Below, one piece after another: positions 16,577-26,058 of a DNA stretch of 64,000 nt (position 1 is the stretch's first letter; each line of letters opens with the position of its first letter). This stretch comes from an uncultured Aquimarina sp. Its GTDB lineage: Bacteria > Bacteroidota > Bacteroidia > Flavobacteriales > Flavobacteriaceae. The translations under genes were made by a program, and so were the position numbers. The stretch covers positions 62,001-126,000 of the forward strand of contig CANMDH010000001.1 of the NCBI GenBank assembly GCA_947496555.1, written 5' to 3'. The notes under the pieces were generated by a model. The model worked only from the letters and a program-made list of their open reading frames with translations, was not told where the DNA came from and did no database searches.

Positions 16577-17073
16577 TAATTACTATTTGATATTACTTCT
16601 TCTGAAGTTAACCCAAAGATGGGAGGGGTTTTCACATTCAACATTCCCAGGTATAGATATAGTTGCCCCCTATGATGTACTTCGTGCTCTACCATGGCCC
16701 GTAGCCATTTCCAGATGGTGATTTCTATTCCTCCGGGTGTTTTACACTCTTTTTGAAGATCTTCAGCTGATAATTGAGCAAATATTCTCAGGGATTCTTC
16801 ATTCATTTTCTCATAGTAAGCCTTCACTTCTTCAAGTCCTTTTGCATATTCAACTCCACAACCTTTATATCTACTAGGTTTAAACTGCACAGTTTCGGCA
16901 TACATGTAACGTTCTATATTGGCTAGGTGACGTATAATGTCTCCAATGGTAAATTTTTCTTTCCGGTAGGTCCATTCTATTTTATCATGAGGAATATATT
17001 CAAATAGCCTCTGGGTTCTTTTCTTGATTTTAGAATAATACCCCAGAAAGACTTTTATATCATTGATTTGCAT
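16576..17073 (-). CDS. DinB-like putative metal-dependent protein
   Basis: The 165-residue four-helix protein shows the DinB/YfiT pattern: an N-terminal Trp/Tyr-rich start, TIGDIIRHLANIERYMY with the first His, and VEHEVHHRGQLYLYLGML with the HxxxH pair. Together these make a three-His metal site. PPIFGLTSEEV is the usual ending of this subfamily. Members act as small-molecule thiol transferases or are of unknown function. The gene begins 11 bp after the stop of acs on the same strand and may be read through from it. Confidence 0.85.
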   Translation of the reverse strand: MQINDIKVFLGYYSKIKKRTQRLFEYIPHDKIEWTYRKEKFTIGDIIRHLANIERYMYAETVQFKPSRYKGCGVEYAKGLEEVKAYYEKMNEESLRIFAQLSAEDLQKECKTPGGIEITIWKWLRAMVEHEVHHRGQLYLYLGMLNVKTPPIFGLTSEEVISNSN

Positions 17074-17084
17074 GTTACTAGTGT

Positions 17085-18992
17085 TTATAGAGCCTCATCC
17101 ATTATCTTCTGCACTACCTCTGGATTAAGAAGTGTACTGGTGTCACCAAGGTTATCGGTATCCTTGGATGCAATTTTGCGTAGGATCCTTCGCATGATCT
17201 TTCCGCTACGTGTTTTGGGCAATCCAGGCACAAATTGGATTTTATCAAGCTTAGCAATAGGGCCAATTCGTTCGGTAATTTGTTGGTTTACCTCTTTACT
17301 TAGGTTATTACGATCTCTATATTCTCCGGTTTCTTTCAAAATAACATAACCATACAATGCGTTTCCTTTAATATCATGTGGAAAACCAACGATCGCAGAT
17401 TCTGCAACGGCAGGGTGTTCATTGATAGCATCTTCGATTGGTGCAGTACCCAGGTTATGACCAGAAACAATAATTACATCGTCTACTCTACCTGTTATCC
17501 GATAATACCCTACTTCATCTCGCAAGGCCCCATCTCCTGTAAAGTATTTATTCTCAAAAGCTGAGAAATAGGTGTCTTTATAACGTTGATGATTACCCCA
17601 AATAGTTCTGGCCATAGATGGCCATGGAAATTTAATACACAAACGTCCATCCACTTGATTCCCTTTGATCTCCTGGCCGTTCTCATCCATTAATGCCGGT
17701 TGTATGCCAGGCATAGGTAAGGTTGCATAGGTGGGTTTGGTTGGCGTAGAATATGGTATGGGCGAAATCATCACACCTCCGGTTTCTGTTTGCCACCAGG
17801 TATCTACAATAGGTGATTTCTTGTTCCCTACATGATCGTTATACCAATGCCATGCTTCTTCGTTAATGGGCTCTCCTACCGTTCCTAAAACTTTCAGGCT
17901 CGAAAGATCCCGATTAGTCACATAGTCCAGGTTCTCTTTGGCTAATGCTCTAATAGCTGTCGGAGCTGTGTAGAATTGTGTCACTTTATGTTTTTGTACA
18001 ATGTCCCAAAACCTTCCAAAATCAGGATATGATGGTACCCCTTCGAACATCACTGTGGTTGCCCCATTCGCTAAAGGTCCATAAACGATATAAGAATGTC
18101 CTGTAATCCACCCGATATCAGCCGTACACCAATAAATATCATCTTCGCGATACTGAAAAACATTTTTAAATGTGTAAGCCGTGTATACCATGTATCCCGC
18201 AGTAGTATGAAGCATTCCTTTTGGCATTCCTGTAGAACCTGATGTATACAAAATAAACAATGGATCCTCGGCATCCATTACTTCAGGCACGCAATCTTTA
18301 TAAGCATCATCAAGTAATGGCTGCAGCCAGTGATCACGACCTTTTTTCATGTTAATGTCGGATCCTATTCGATTGACAACCAATACTGATTTTATACCTG
18401 GGCAATCTTCTAATGCTTCATCGACGATACCTTTTAAGTCAATCGTTTTTGTCCCTCTATACGAACCATCGGATGTGATTACCATTTTTGCATCACAATC
18501 ATTTATTCTGGTTGATAGCGCATTAGACGAAAACCCCGCAAATACTACAGAATGTACTGCTCCAATGCGAGCACAAGCCAATACAGAAATTGCTAACTCT
18601 GGGATCATTGGTAGATAAATGCAAACTCTATCTCCTTTTTCGATCCCTTGCTCCTTAAGTACATTAGCAAATTTACAAACACGCTCATGAAGTTGTTTAT
18701 AGGTAATATGTTGTGCATCTTCCTCTGGATTGTTGGGTTCAAAGAGAATAGCCGTTTTATGTCCCCTATTACGTAAATGACGATCAATACAATTTTCTGT
18801 AATATTTAATTGCGCTCCTTCAAACCATTTGATCTCGGGTTTTGTAAAATCCCAGCTCAATACATTGTCCCATTTCTTTCGCCACATGAAATGTTCTTCG
18901 GCTACCTCTGCCCAAAAGGTTTCAGGGTCCCGAACTGATTTTCTATATACTTGATAGTATTCTTCAAGATGTTTTATGTGATAATTACTCAT
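17085..18992 (-). CDS. acs: Acetyl-CoA synthetase (AMP-forming)
   Basis: Acetate + ATP + CoA are converted to acetyl-CoA. The ANL-family motifs are all present: LYTSGSTGMPKG (P-loop), WWQTETGG, the hinge region YFTGDGALRDEVGYYRITGR, and the C-terminal PKTRSGKIMRR whose last Lys is the adenylation Lys and normal acetylation site. I place the start at the ATG at 18992 (MSNYHIKHLEEYYQVYRKS, 635 residues, normal length). The frame extends 19 codons further upstream, but that part overlaps the preceding small gene. It follows the symporter, kinase and regulator genes on the same strand. Confidence 0.97.
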   Translation of the reverse strand: MSNYHIKHLEEYYQVYRKSVRDPETFWAEVAEEHFMWRKKWDNVLSWDFTKPEIKWFEGAQLNITENCIDRHLRNRGHKTAILFEPNNPEEDAQHITYKQLHERVCKFANVLKEQGIEKGDRVCIYLPMIPELAISVLACARIGAVHSVVFAGFSSNALSTRINDCDAKMVITSDGSYRGTKTIDLKGIVDEALEDCPGIKSVLVVNRIGSDINMKKGRDHWLQPLLDDAYKDCVPEVMDAEDPLFILYTSGSTGMPKGMLHTTAGYMVYTAYTFKNVFQYREDDIYWCTADIGWITGHSYIVYGPLANGATTVMFEGVPSYPDFGRFWDIVQKHKVTQFYTAPTAIRALAKENLDYVTNRDLSSLKVLGTVGEPINEEAWHWYNDHVGNKKSPIVDTWWQTETGGVMISPIPYSTPTKPTYATLPMPGIQPALMDENGQEIKGNQVDGRLCIKFPWPSMARTIWGNHQRYKDTYFSAFENKYFTGDGALRDEVGYYRITGRVDDVIIVSGHNLGTAPIEDAINEHPAVAESAIVGFPHDIKGNALYGYVILKETGEYRDRNNLSKEVNQQITERIGPIAKLDKIQFVPGLPKTRSGKIMRRILRKIASKDTDNLGDTSTLLNPEVVQKIMDEAL

Positions 18993-19014
18993 TGTTGGTG
19001 TATTTAATATATTT

Positions 19015-19239
19015 TTAATTCTTATGTTTTTTTCCTTTAAAAAGACCAAACCAGTTGGGGTTTAGCACCTTTAATTTAATTAAAACCCAAAGGATCGTTA
19101 CGAAGCACAGTCCTATGACAACAGAATTCAAAGGACTTATAGGTGTTTGATTTTCCAGGCTAAACCGAAAGTAAAGCGAGATAACTACATAAATACTTAT
19201 TACAATATCCGAGGCTAAAGGACTTAATCTTAATTTCAT
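19015..19239 (-). CDS. Small two-TM membrane protein next to acs
   Basis: The 74-residue protein has two hydrophobic segments (about residues 10-27 and 37-57) and a basic tail ending FGLFKGKKHKN. Its stop lies 22 bp upstream of the acs start and it follows the response regulator gene by 50 bp, so it is probably part of the same transcript. Function is not known; its position suggests an accessory of acetate transport or signalling. Confidence 0.65.
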   Translation of the reverse strand: MKLRLSPLASDIVISIYVVISLYFRFSLENQTPISPLNSVVIGLCFVTILWVLIKLKVLNPNWFGLFKGKKHKN

Positions 19240-19289
19240 GTGTTACTTATTTAGTTTAAACAAATGTTGTTTGCACACAACATCAAAAG

Positions 19290-19652
19290 TTAATTCAATA
19301 ATTCGTTTATTTCTGCTACCAGTTTCTTAACCGAAAATGGTTTGGTTAAATACTTATCGGCTCCCATTTGTAGTCCTTTCTCAATATCGGCAGCTTTGTT
19401 CTTGGCCGAAAGAAACACTACTTTGGTATCCTTAAGATTTTGATTACTCTTTATTTGTTTTAGCGTTTCATATCCATCTACATTGGGCATCATGATATCC
19501 AACAAAACGACATCGGGTATTTTATCTTTTGCAATTTGCAGGGCTTCTCCTCCATCCCGAGCTATATACACTTCATAATTCTTTTTTTTGAATGTATATT
19601 CTAATGACATTACGATATTTGGCTCATCATCTACAATTAATATCTTCTTCAT
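19290..19652 (-). CDS. Receiver-only response regulator
   Basis: The 120-residue protein is a stand-alone CheY-like receiver. The acidic pair is at Asp8-Asp9 (ILIVDDEPN), the phospho-acceptor is Asp52 in VVLLDIMMPNVDG, and the conserved Lys is in YLTKPF. There is no output domain. It lies 35 bp downstream of the symporter-kinase gene and is its obvious partner. It probably acts through protein interaction or as a phosphate sink. Confidence 0.93.
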   Translation of the reverse strand: MKKILIVDDEPNIVMSLEYTFKKKNYEVYIARDGGEALQIAKDKIPDVVLLDIMMPNVDGYETLKQIKSNQNLKDTKVVFLSAKNKAADIEKGLQMGADKYLTKPFSVKKLVAEINELLN

Positions 19653-19687
19653 ATATTATTTCTTTATTCATTGGTATTGAGGCTAAT

Positions 19688-22372
19688 TTATTTAGGTATT
19701 GTAAATAGGAAACGTGCTCCTTTTTTATATTTTTTATCGACCCATATTTTACCTTTATGGCTCTCTATTATCTTTTTACTTATTGCCAATCCAAGTCCAC
19801 TACCCATGGGTTTCTTAACATTTTGATGTTTTGATTGATAAAATTTATCAAAAATATAATTTACATCTTCCTTGGGAATCCCTTTTCCGTTATCCTCTAT
19901 TGAAACTTCGATCATATGTTGTTTTTGATGTGCATCAATCATAATTACACCTTTCTCAGGTTCTGAGAACTTAAGTGCATTAGATAACAAATTGGTTAAC
20001 ACCTGAAGCATGCGATCTTCATCATAATTGGCAAGAATCTCTTTTCCGTTTTGGTGAATGATCGCTACGTTTTTGTTACTAGCTATCTGGGAAACCCCAT
20101 TGATTGCCTTATCTATAGTTTCATCAATCTGATTAGGTTGAATTTCCATTTGATCTCTACCACTTGAGAGTTTTTCAAGGTCTAGAATATTATGGATTAA
20201 TCTTGCCAGGCGATCAGAATCATTCACAATATTATCCAGAAATTTAGTTTTTAGTTCGTCGGGCATATCATCTCCATCCGTAAGTACTTCAGAAGCAGCT
20301 TTTATAGAGGTGATAGGTGTTTTTAGTTCGTGCGCTATAGTGTCTAGAAACTCATCTTTTATACGATCCTGTTCTAATAATTCAATATTGGCAGTTTTTA
20401 ATTGTTCGGTAAGTTGAGTAAGTTCTTTAGACTTTTCTTTTAATGCTTTATTGATCGCAATCGTTTCTTTTGATTCTTCTAATATTTTTAATACCTCGAG
20501 AAGGCTTACGGGTTCTTCTTTAGCAACACTACCTATTAAAATTCTAGCAGATGCACTACCAATACTCCCTGTGAGAAGTTTTTCAGAAAAATTAATAAGC
20601 CGGGCGTCTGCCATCTCCTCTTCCTGAGAAATTCCGTACTTCATATTGAAAAGATTCAATGCCCTTTCTGTTCGTTTTTCACCCAAAAAACGATTCAGCA
20701 TACTACGTATATCAGAAACATAAGCTTCTCCTTTCCACACAAATGCGCCATCTTGTAAATTCGCATAATTACTACTATTTATGAACATTTCAGCATAATT
20801 ACGTTCTCTATAATTTCCTTTGGAAAGCAATGAAATAGTTAAAAAACTAAACGTATTTAAGAACATACTCCAAAAAAAGGAATGTGCCTCTGGTCCAAGA
20901 AAATCAATCCCCAATAAAGCATATGGTTTTAGCATTTCAATTCCGAAGAGACCTCGTTCTACAAATAAATTATTTCCAGTAAGTACATTTACAATAAAAG
21001 GAAGAATCAACGTATACACTACTGTCAAAACTCCTATAATCATTCCAACTTTTGCAGCTCTAGCCGAACCACGGTTCCAGAAAAGGCCAATAAAAAATGA
21101 AGGCGCCAGTTGGGCAATTACAGCAAAAGAAATTAAACCTATTGAAAATAATGATAATTCATAAGAGAAGTTAATGTAAAAGAAGTATGCAATAATGATT
21201 AATGAGAATATCGAAATTCGTCTGATGTTTTTAATGTAATTGGCATTCTTTTCGGGATTCCCTTGTATAAACTTGTCTAAGAAACCGTACGGAATAATCA
21301 AATTGTTACTTACCATTGTTGACAATGCTAATGTAGAAACTACCACCATCGAAATTACCGCCGAAAAACCTCCTAAAAATACCAACATTGCCAGTACTAC
21401 ATTATTGTTTTGTAATGGTAAAAGCAACGTATAATAGTCGTGATTTACATCACCTGCCAAAGTAAGATTTCCTCCCCACGCAATAAAAATCACAAAAACA
21501 TTAAATAATAGCAGGTATAATGGAAACATCCATATCGCCTTTTTTAAGTAACGTTCTCTATCATTTTCTACTACGGCAACATGAAATTGTCTAGGCAGCA
21601 AAAAAATTGCAAAAAAAGAAAGCATGATCATAAACATCCAGTTAAAACCAGATTCTAAACCATTGAAAGAGGTTATTTCTTTAAAATTATTAAGTTGTGA
21701 AGCTTGCCGATAGATATCTGATGTCCCATCGAATAAGAAAAATGTAACATATACTCCAGCTATAAGGAAAAAGGCGAGTTTTAGAATCGATTCTACCGCC
21801 ACGGTTGTCATAATACCTTTTCTACGTTGTGAAGCATCGGTTGCCTGAGTACCAAAAAAAGCCACAAAAATTGCAAGCAGTACTGCGATATAAAAGGTAG
21901 AGTCATCTAATATTGTAGTTGAAACATAACTGGTCTCATCAGTAATAATTTCAAAAGTTTCTGAAATAGCTTTAAGTTGTAACGAGATATAGGGGACAAT
22001 AGCAAATACGCAGATAACGGTTACCAATGCTCCCAGAAAACGGTTATTTCCGTATCGTAAGGATATAAAATCTGCTATGCTTGAGATTTTATGTTGTTTT
22101 GAAACACGTATAATCTTGCGCATGACTAATATCCACAAAGGCAATGAGATTACAGGTCCCAAATAAATAGTCAAAAAACTGATCCCTGATTGCGAAGCAA
22201 TACCTACGCTTCCGTAATACGTCCATGCAGAACAATATACAGCCAAAGATAACACATAGATATATGGGTTATTAACCCATTTGCTTTTAGAGTTTTTTTC
22301 TGCCCAAAAGGCAATTAAAAATAAAAAAGCCAAATAGACAATAATGACAGATATCAAAAGATAATTATTCAT
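19688..22372 (-). CDS. Na+/solute symporter-histidine kinase fusion
   Basis: The 894-residue protein joins a 12-13-helix SSS transporter module (residues about 1-520), a linker and a coiled coil (about 640-665), and a complete histidine kinase. The H-box is TIAHELKTPITS with His681, the N-box is NLLSNALKFS, and the G-boxes are IEDNGKGIP and GSGLGLAIS. This is the architecture of CbrA-type sensors, where the transport domain senses or carries the substrate. Position between a symporter gene, a receiver gene and acs suggests sensing of acetate or a related carboxylate. It overlaps the small gene upstream by 8 bp. Confidence 0.93.
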   Translation of the reverse strand: MNNYLLISVIIVYLAFLFLIAFWAEKNSKSKWVNNPYIYVLSLAVYCSAWTYYGSVGIASQSGISFLTIYLGPVISLPLWILVMRKIIRVSKQHKISSIADFISLRYGNNRFLGALVTVICVFAIVPYISLQLKAISETFEIITDETSYVSTTILDDSTFYIAVLLAIFVAFFGTQATDASQRRKGIMTTVAVESILKLAFFLIAGVYVTFFLFDGTSDIYRQASQLNNFKEITSFNGLESGFNWMFMIMLSFFAIFLLPRQFHVAVVENDRERYLKKAIWMFPLYLLLFNVFVIFIAWGGNLTLAGDVNHDYYTLLLPLQNNNVVLAMLVFLGGFSAVISMVVVSTLALSTMVSNNLIIPYGFLDKFIQGNPEKNANYIKNIRRISIFSLIIIAYFFYINFSYELSLFSIGLISFAVIAQLAPSFFIGLFWNRGSARAAKVGMIIGVLTVVYTLILPFIVNVLTGNNLFVERGLFGIEMLKPYALLGIDFLGPEAHSFFWSMFLNTFSFLTISLLSKGNYRERNYAEMFINSSNYANLQDGAFVWKGEAYVSDIRSMLNRFLGEKRTERALNLFNMKYGISQEEEMADARLINFSEKLLTGSIGSASARILIGSVAKEEPVSLLEVLKILEESKETIAINKALKEKSKELTQLTEQLKTANIELLEQDRIKDEFLDTIAHELKTPITSIKAASEVLTDGDDMPDELKTKFLDNIVNDSDRLARLIHNILDLEKLSSGRDQMEIQPNQIDETIDKAINGVSQIASNKNVAIIHQNGKEILANYDEDRMLQVLTNLLSNALKFSEPEKGVIMIDAHQKQHMIEVSIEDNGKGIPKEDVNYIFDKFYQSKHQNVKKPMGSGLGLAISKKIIESHKGKIWVDKKYKKGARFLFTIPK

Positions 22373-22559
22373 AGTGCCTACGTAATATGAAGTATGATAT
22401 GATTATAGCCAATATCCAAATCAGAAAAATAAAGAAATAGATCATCGGGAAACCAAAAATTTCGCCAGAATGATCAAAAATCAATACCAACGGAACATTC
22501 CACAGCAAAAACAACACTAAGGAAAGTACTATAAGTTTTTGTTGGTGTCTTTTCTTCAT
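22365..22559 (-). CDS. Small two-TM membrane protein preceding the sensor kinase
   Basis: The 64-residue protein has two hydrophobic helices (about residues 10-27 and 36-57). Its stop overlaps the start of the symporter-kinase gene by 8 bp, which implies translational coupling. Small helical partners are common with SSS transporters (the DUF4212 subunit nearby is one), so it may be a subunit of the sensor. No family name is recognised. Confidence 0.65.
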   Translation of the reverse strand: MKKRHQQKLIVLSLVLFLLWNVPLVLIFDHSGEIFGFPMIYFFIFLIWILAIIISYFILRRHYE

Positions 22560-22588
22560 TTTAGCACAATTAACCTTATAAAGTTAGG

Positions 22589-22623
22589 AAAAAAACGGTG
22601 CTATAACTATTGTAGAGCACCGT
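22589..22623 (-). terminator. Rho-independent terminator after the acetate symporter gene
   Basis: On the minus strand ACGGTGCT pairs with AGCACCGT around a 13-nt loop, and six T residues follow. It lies 19 bp after the symporter stop, separating the porin-DUF4212-symporter transcript from the sensor kinase-regulator-acs transcript. Confidence 0.85.
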
Positions 22624-22641
22624 ATTCTTCTAAATTAAAAA

Positions 22642-24414
22642 TCAGTGTGAAGATGCTTCTCCCGCTCCACTCGGGATTCGAATATGTTCTACGATATCCT
22701 GCACCTCTTCTGGTGGAGCAGCTGTGATACGAGATATCACAACGGAAACGACAACATTGACAATCATTGCTATGGTTCCAAAACCTTCAGGAGATGTCCC
22801 GAACCACCATTCACTAGCGGGTCTTGGCTCCATTACTCCAATTAGCCCTGTCTTATATCTAATCATATAGAATAACATTAAGGTAATACCAACGATCATC
22901 CCAGATACAGCACCTTGTCTATTCATTCTCTTATCAAAAATACCCAATATAATTGCAGGGAAGAATGATGCCGCAGCCAACCCAAAGGCCAGTGCGACGA
23001 CGGCTGCTACAAAACCTGGCGGATAAATACCGAACAATCCTGCCACGATAATAGCAAACAAAATACTGATACGTGCTGCCCAAAGCTCTCCTTTTTCAGA
23101 AATATTGGGTTTGATTTGTTTTTTAATCAAATCATGAGAGATTGAAGTAGAAATTACCAATAATAGTCCAGCAGCAGTAGAAAGTGCCGCGGCCAATCCA
23201 CCTGCCGCCACCAAAGCTACCACCCAATTAGGTAATTTCGCAATTTCTGGGTTAGCAAGCACCATAATATCTCTATCTACATACAATTCATTTGCAGAAT
23301 CATTGGCATTAGAAACCAATCGTTCACCATATTGTCCTCTTTGATCAGTGTATGCTGGTTTTCCATCGGTTGCACTACCATTTACGTACTGTATCTTACC
23401 ATCTCCATTTTTATCTGTCCAGGCAATTAACCCAGTATTTTCCCAGTTCCTAAACCATTCTGGAACCTCTTCATATTTATTATTACTTACAGTCTCGATC
23501 AGGTTTGTTCTGGCAAAAACGGCAATAGCGGGTGCTGTTGTATATAATATGGCAATAAACAATAATGCAAGACCTGCAGATTTACGAGCATCTTTAACTT
23601 TGGGCACCGTAAAGAAACGTACAATCACATGCGGCAATCCAGCGGTACCTACCATGAGCGCTAATGTAATGGCAAAAACATCCCAGGTTGATTTTGAACC
23701 GTCTGTGTATTCATTGAACCCTAGCTGAGTGTGTAATGTATCTAACTTTTCTAATAAATAGGTCCCGTCTTCAACAGTACCCCCCATTCCTATTTGCGGA
23801 ATGATATTTCCTGTCATTTGCATGGAGATAAAAAATGCAGGTACCATAAAAGCAAATATCAACACACAATATTGTGCAACTTGAGTATACGTTATTCCTT
23901 TCATTCCTCCTAGAAATGCGAATACCAATACCACAGCCATCCCAATAACGACTCCAAGGTTAATATCCACTTGCAAGAATTGGGAAAATACGATTCCGAC
24001 TCCTCGCATTTGCCCAGCTACGTATGTAAATGAAACAATCAATGCACAAATAACCGCTACTGTTCTTGCGGTATTAGAGTAATATCGATCCCCTATAAAA
24101 TCCGGCACGGTAAATTTTCCAAATTTCCTAAGATAAGGCGCTAATAGAAGTGCGAGGAGTACATATCCCCCGGTCCAACCCATCAAAAATACAGAACCGT
24201 CATATCCCATAAAGGATATCAAACCTGCCATTGAAATAAATGAAGCAGCACTCATCCAATCGGCAGCAGTAGCCATACCGTTTGCTAATGGAGAAACACC
24301 GCCTCCTGCTACATAAAATTCTTTGGTTGAACCTGCTCTAGCCCATATGGCTATCCCAAAATAAAGGGTGAAAGTAATCCCTACTAAAATCCATGTCCAT
24401 ACTTGAACGCTCAT
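22642..24414 (-). CDS. Cation/acetate-type SSS symporter, large subunit
   Basis: The 590-residue protein is a full-length SSS transporter with family signatures AGGGVSPLANGMATAADWMSAASFI and GGLAAALSTAAGLLLVIS, matching the ActP/VC_2705 group. A long hydrophilic insertion (residues about 320-385) contains DKNGDGKIQYVN, an EF-hand-like loop. The gene follows its small DUF4212 subunit (30-bp gap) and the porin gene. It is followed by a terminator. It probably imports acetate or another short carboxylate with Na+. Confidence 0.9.
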   Translation of the reverse strand: MSVQVWTWILVGITFTLYFGIAIWARAGSTKEFYVAGGGVSPLANGMATAADWMSAASFISMAGLISFMGYDGSVFLMGWTGGYVLLALLLAPYLRKFGKFTVPDFIGDRYYSNTARTVAVICALIVSFTYVAGQMRGVGIVFSQFLQVDINLGVVIGMAVVLVFAFLGGMKGITYTQVAQYCVLIFAFMVPAFFISMQMTGNIIPQIGMGGTVEDGTYLLEKLDTLHTQLGFNEYTDGSKSTWDVFAITLALMVGTAGLPHVIVRFFTVPKVKDARKSAGLALLFIAILYTTAPAIAVFARTNLIETVSNNKYEEVPEWFRNWENTGLIAWTDKNGDGKIQYVNGSATDGKPAYTDQRGQYGERLVSNANDSANELYVDRDIMVLANPEIAKLPNWVVALVAAGGLAAALSTAAGLLLVISTSISHDLIKKQIKPNISEKGELWAARISILFAIIVAGLFGIYPPGFVAAVVALAFGLAAASFFPAIILGIFDKRMNRQGAVSGMIVGITLMLFYMIRYKTGLIGVMEPRPASEWWFGTSPEGFGTIAMIVNVVVSVVISRITAAPPEEVQDIVEHIRIPSGAGEASSH

Positions 24415-24444
24415 AATAATATATTTTTTTGGTTAGTATTAAGA

Positions 24445-24702
24445 TTACTCATCGTAACCATATTTTTTGTCCAGTTTATTCATTAATCGTACATATACAA
24501 AAATGAGTATCACAAAAACATAAATAGAACCTTGTTGCGCAAACCAGAAACCTAATTTAAAGCCTCCAAGTCTGATGTTGTTTAGCGCATCTTTGAAAAG
24601 TATTCCTGCTCCATAGGAAACTAAAAACCAGATTGTCAATAGAATTACTAAGTACCTAAGGTTTTCTTTCCAGTACGCGACTGCTTTTTGTTTATCTGTC
24701 AT
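24445..24702 (-). CDS. DUF4212 sodium/substrate symporter small subunit
   Basis: The 85-residue protein has the DUF4212 layout: N-terminal AVAYWKENLRYLVILLTIWFL, then a second helix near residues 50-70 (FWFAQQGSIYVFVILIFVYV) and a RLMNKLDKKYGYDE tail. Such proteins are encoded immediately upstream of VC_2705-type SSS transporters, as here. It lies 11 bp after the porin gene. Confidence 0.9.
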   Translation of the reverse strand: MTDKQKAVAYWKENLRYLVILLTIWFLVSYGAGILFKDALNNIRLGGFKLGFWFAQQGSIYVFVILIFVYVRLMNKLDKKYGYDE

Positions 24703-24713
24703 AAGTTTAAATT

Positions 24714-25946
24714 TTATAAGTAAATCATAGCTTGAAGTGTAATAAAGCTTTGCGCATCATTATCTCCGTATTTCGTGTTTAAATATTCTAAGGTGATTTT
24801 TGAGTGATGACCACTAAAATATGCATTCGCTCCTACTCCAAAAGTTGTGGCATTATCATCTATAGCATCTATCGACCGAGTATTGAAAGATGCATAGGGT
24901 TGAAACTTGGTTTTTTTATTATCATTAGGGATCACATACCCAACATGACCATAAATCATAGAGCCTGTTTCGTAGGTCTGGCCTAAGGTGAAGTTTTCTC
25001 CGTAATCATTATTTTGATAAGTAGCATAGGCAGTAATTGCAGATCCATTTTCACCTAAAGGAGCATCATAAAAGGCATCTACAGCAAAAATGGCTACATC
25101 TTCGCCTTCAAGTTCTCCTGTAGAATTGGCTATTACGCTTCCTTTTGGATGAAAAAAGAATCCGGCGCCCACATTAAAAACCTTTTTGCCTCCTATATAT
25201 GATCCCACTTTGTAGGGTAAGAAATTTGATTCTTGATCAAGAAAGTTATAATCAAAATAACCTGCAAAATTCTTCCCTGCATCTTTAGAACCTAATAGCC
25301 TTCTTCCTGCATAAACCGCAGCACCATCTGGAGTAGGGTCTGTGCCTTCCTGAAGATTGTTTGTCCCTGATTCATTGATTGAAACACGATATTGTAGTTT
25401 ACCAAAAGATCCTTTGGCATAAATACCTATATGACGGGCAAATTGATCTGATAATCCTATGGTTGCCCAGGATTGTCGATTATTATCTAATGTCATGATA
25501 TTTAAGGTACTTTGATTATTAAGACGGGAGATTCCGTTCCAATAATGAAGACCAGCCCCAATGGCATGATTTGCTCCTAAATTATATTGCCCCCAAACAT
25601 CATGAAAAAATAATTGAGATTCTTCACCTCTTCCCAAGGGGCTCTGATTGTTAGCATTTAAGCTATTTAGACCAAAATGAGTAAGAATTAAGAAATCTTT
25701 ATTGATCTGTGTATAAGCCAGAATACGAGCTCTTCGGATACTCATATTTGTTTTACTCACATCATCTGGTACCTCATCCTGATATCTGGCCCAGAACTGT
25801 ACCCATGAAATTACTCTGAAGTATTTGGTTCCCTCTTCGTTGAGTTTCACTTTAAGTCCACCATCATAATCCGGGGATCCTTGTGAATACGTAAACTGTA
25901 AGGCAAAAAAACTTAAACCTAACAGCACTATTAGTTGTTTTCTCAT
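24714..25946 (-). CDS. Outer-membrane porin, phosphate-selective-porin-like
   Basis: A signal peptide (LIVLLGLSFFALQFTYSQ) is followed by about 390 residues of alternating beta-strand character with many Tyr/Asn/Gly, ending in aromatic LQAMIYL as in barrel C-termini. Motifs SIRRARILAYTQINKDFLI and YAKGSFGKLQYRVSINES resemble the porin O/P-type proteins of Bacteroidota. It is the first gene of the transcript carrying the symporter, so it probably lets the small carboxylate cross the outer membrane. Confidence 0.82.
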   Translation of the reverse strand: MRKQLIVLLGLSFFALQFTYSQGSPDYDGGLKVKLNEEGTKYFRVISWVQFWARYQDEVPDDVSKTNMSIRRARILAYTQINKDFLILTHFGLNSLNANNQSPLGRGEESQLFFHDVWGQYNLGANHAIGAGLHYWNGISRLNNQSTLNIMTLDNNRQSWATIGLSDQFARHIGIYAKGSFGKLQYRVSINESGTNNLQEGTDPTPDGAAVYAGRRLLGSKDAGKNFAGYFDYNFLDQESNFLPYKVGSYIGGKKVFNVGAGFFFHPKGSVIANSTGELEGEDVAIFAVDAFYDAPLGENGSAITAYATYQNNDYGENFTLGQTYETGSMIYGHVGYVIPNDNKKTKFQPYASFNTRSIDAIDDNATTFGVGANAYFSGHHSKITLEYLNTKYGDNDAQSFITLQAMIYL

Positions 25947-26058
25947 AGAGTTTTAAAAGATTTAGATTAGTATTAATTTGATTTTGTGCGCAGTACTAAT
26001 CTCTTAAAAAGTATGAGTTAACGAAAAACTAATATATTTATTCGTTAAATTAATATAT

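Noticed and set aside
18993-19049. Longer N-terminus for acetyl-CoA synthetase
   Set aside because: The extra 19 residues overlap the preceding small gene and are absent from the family's usual start; the ATG at 18992 gives the normal N-terminus.
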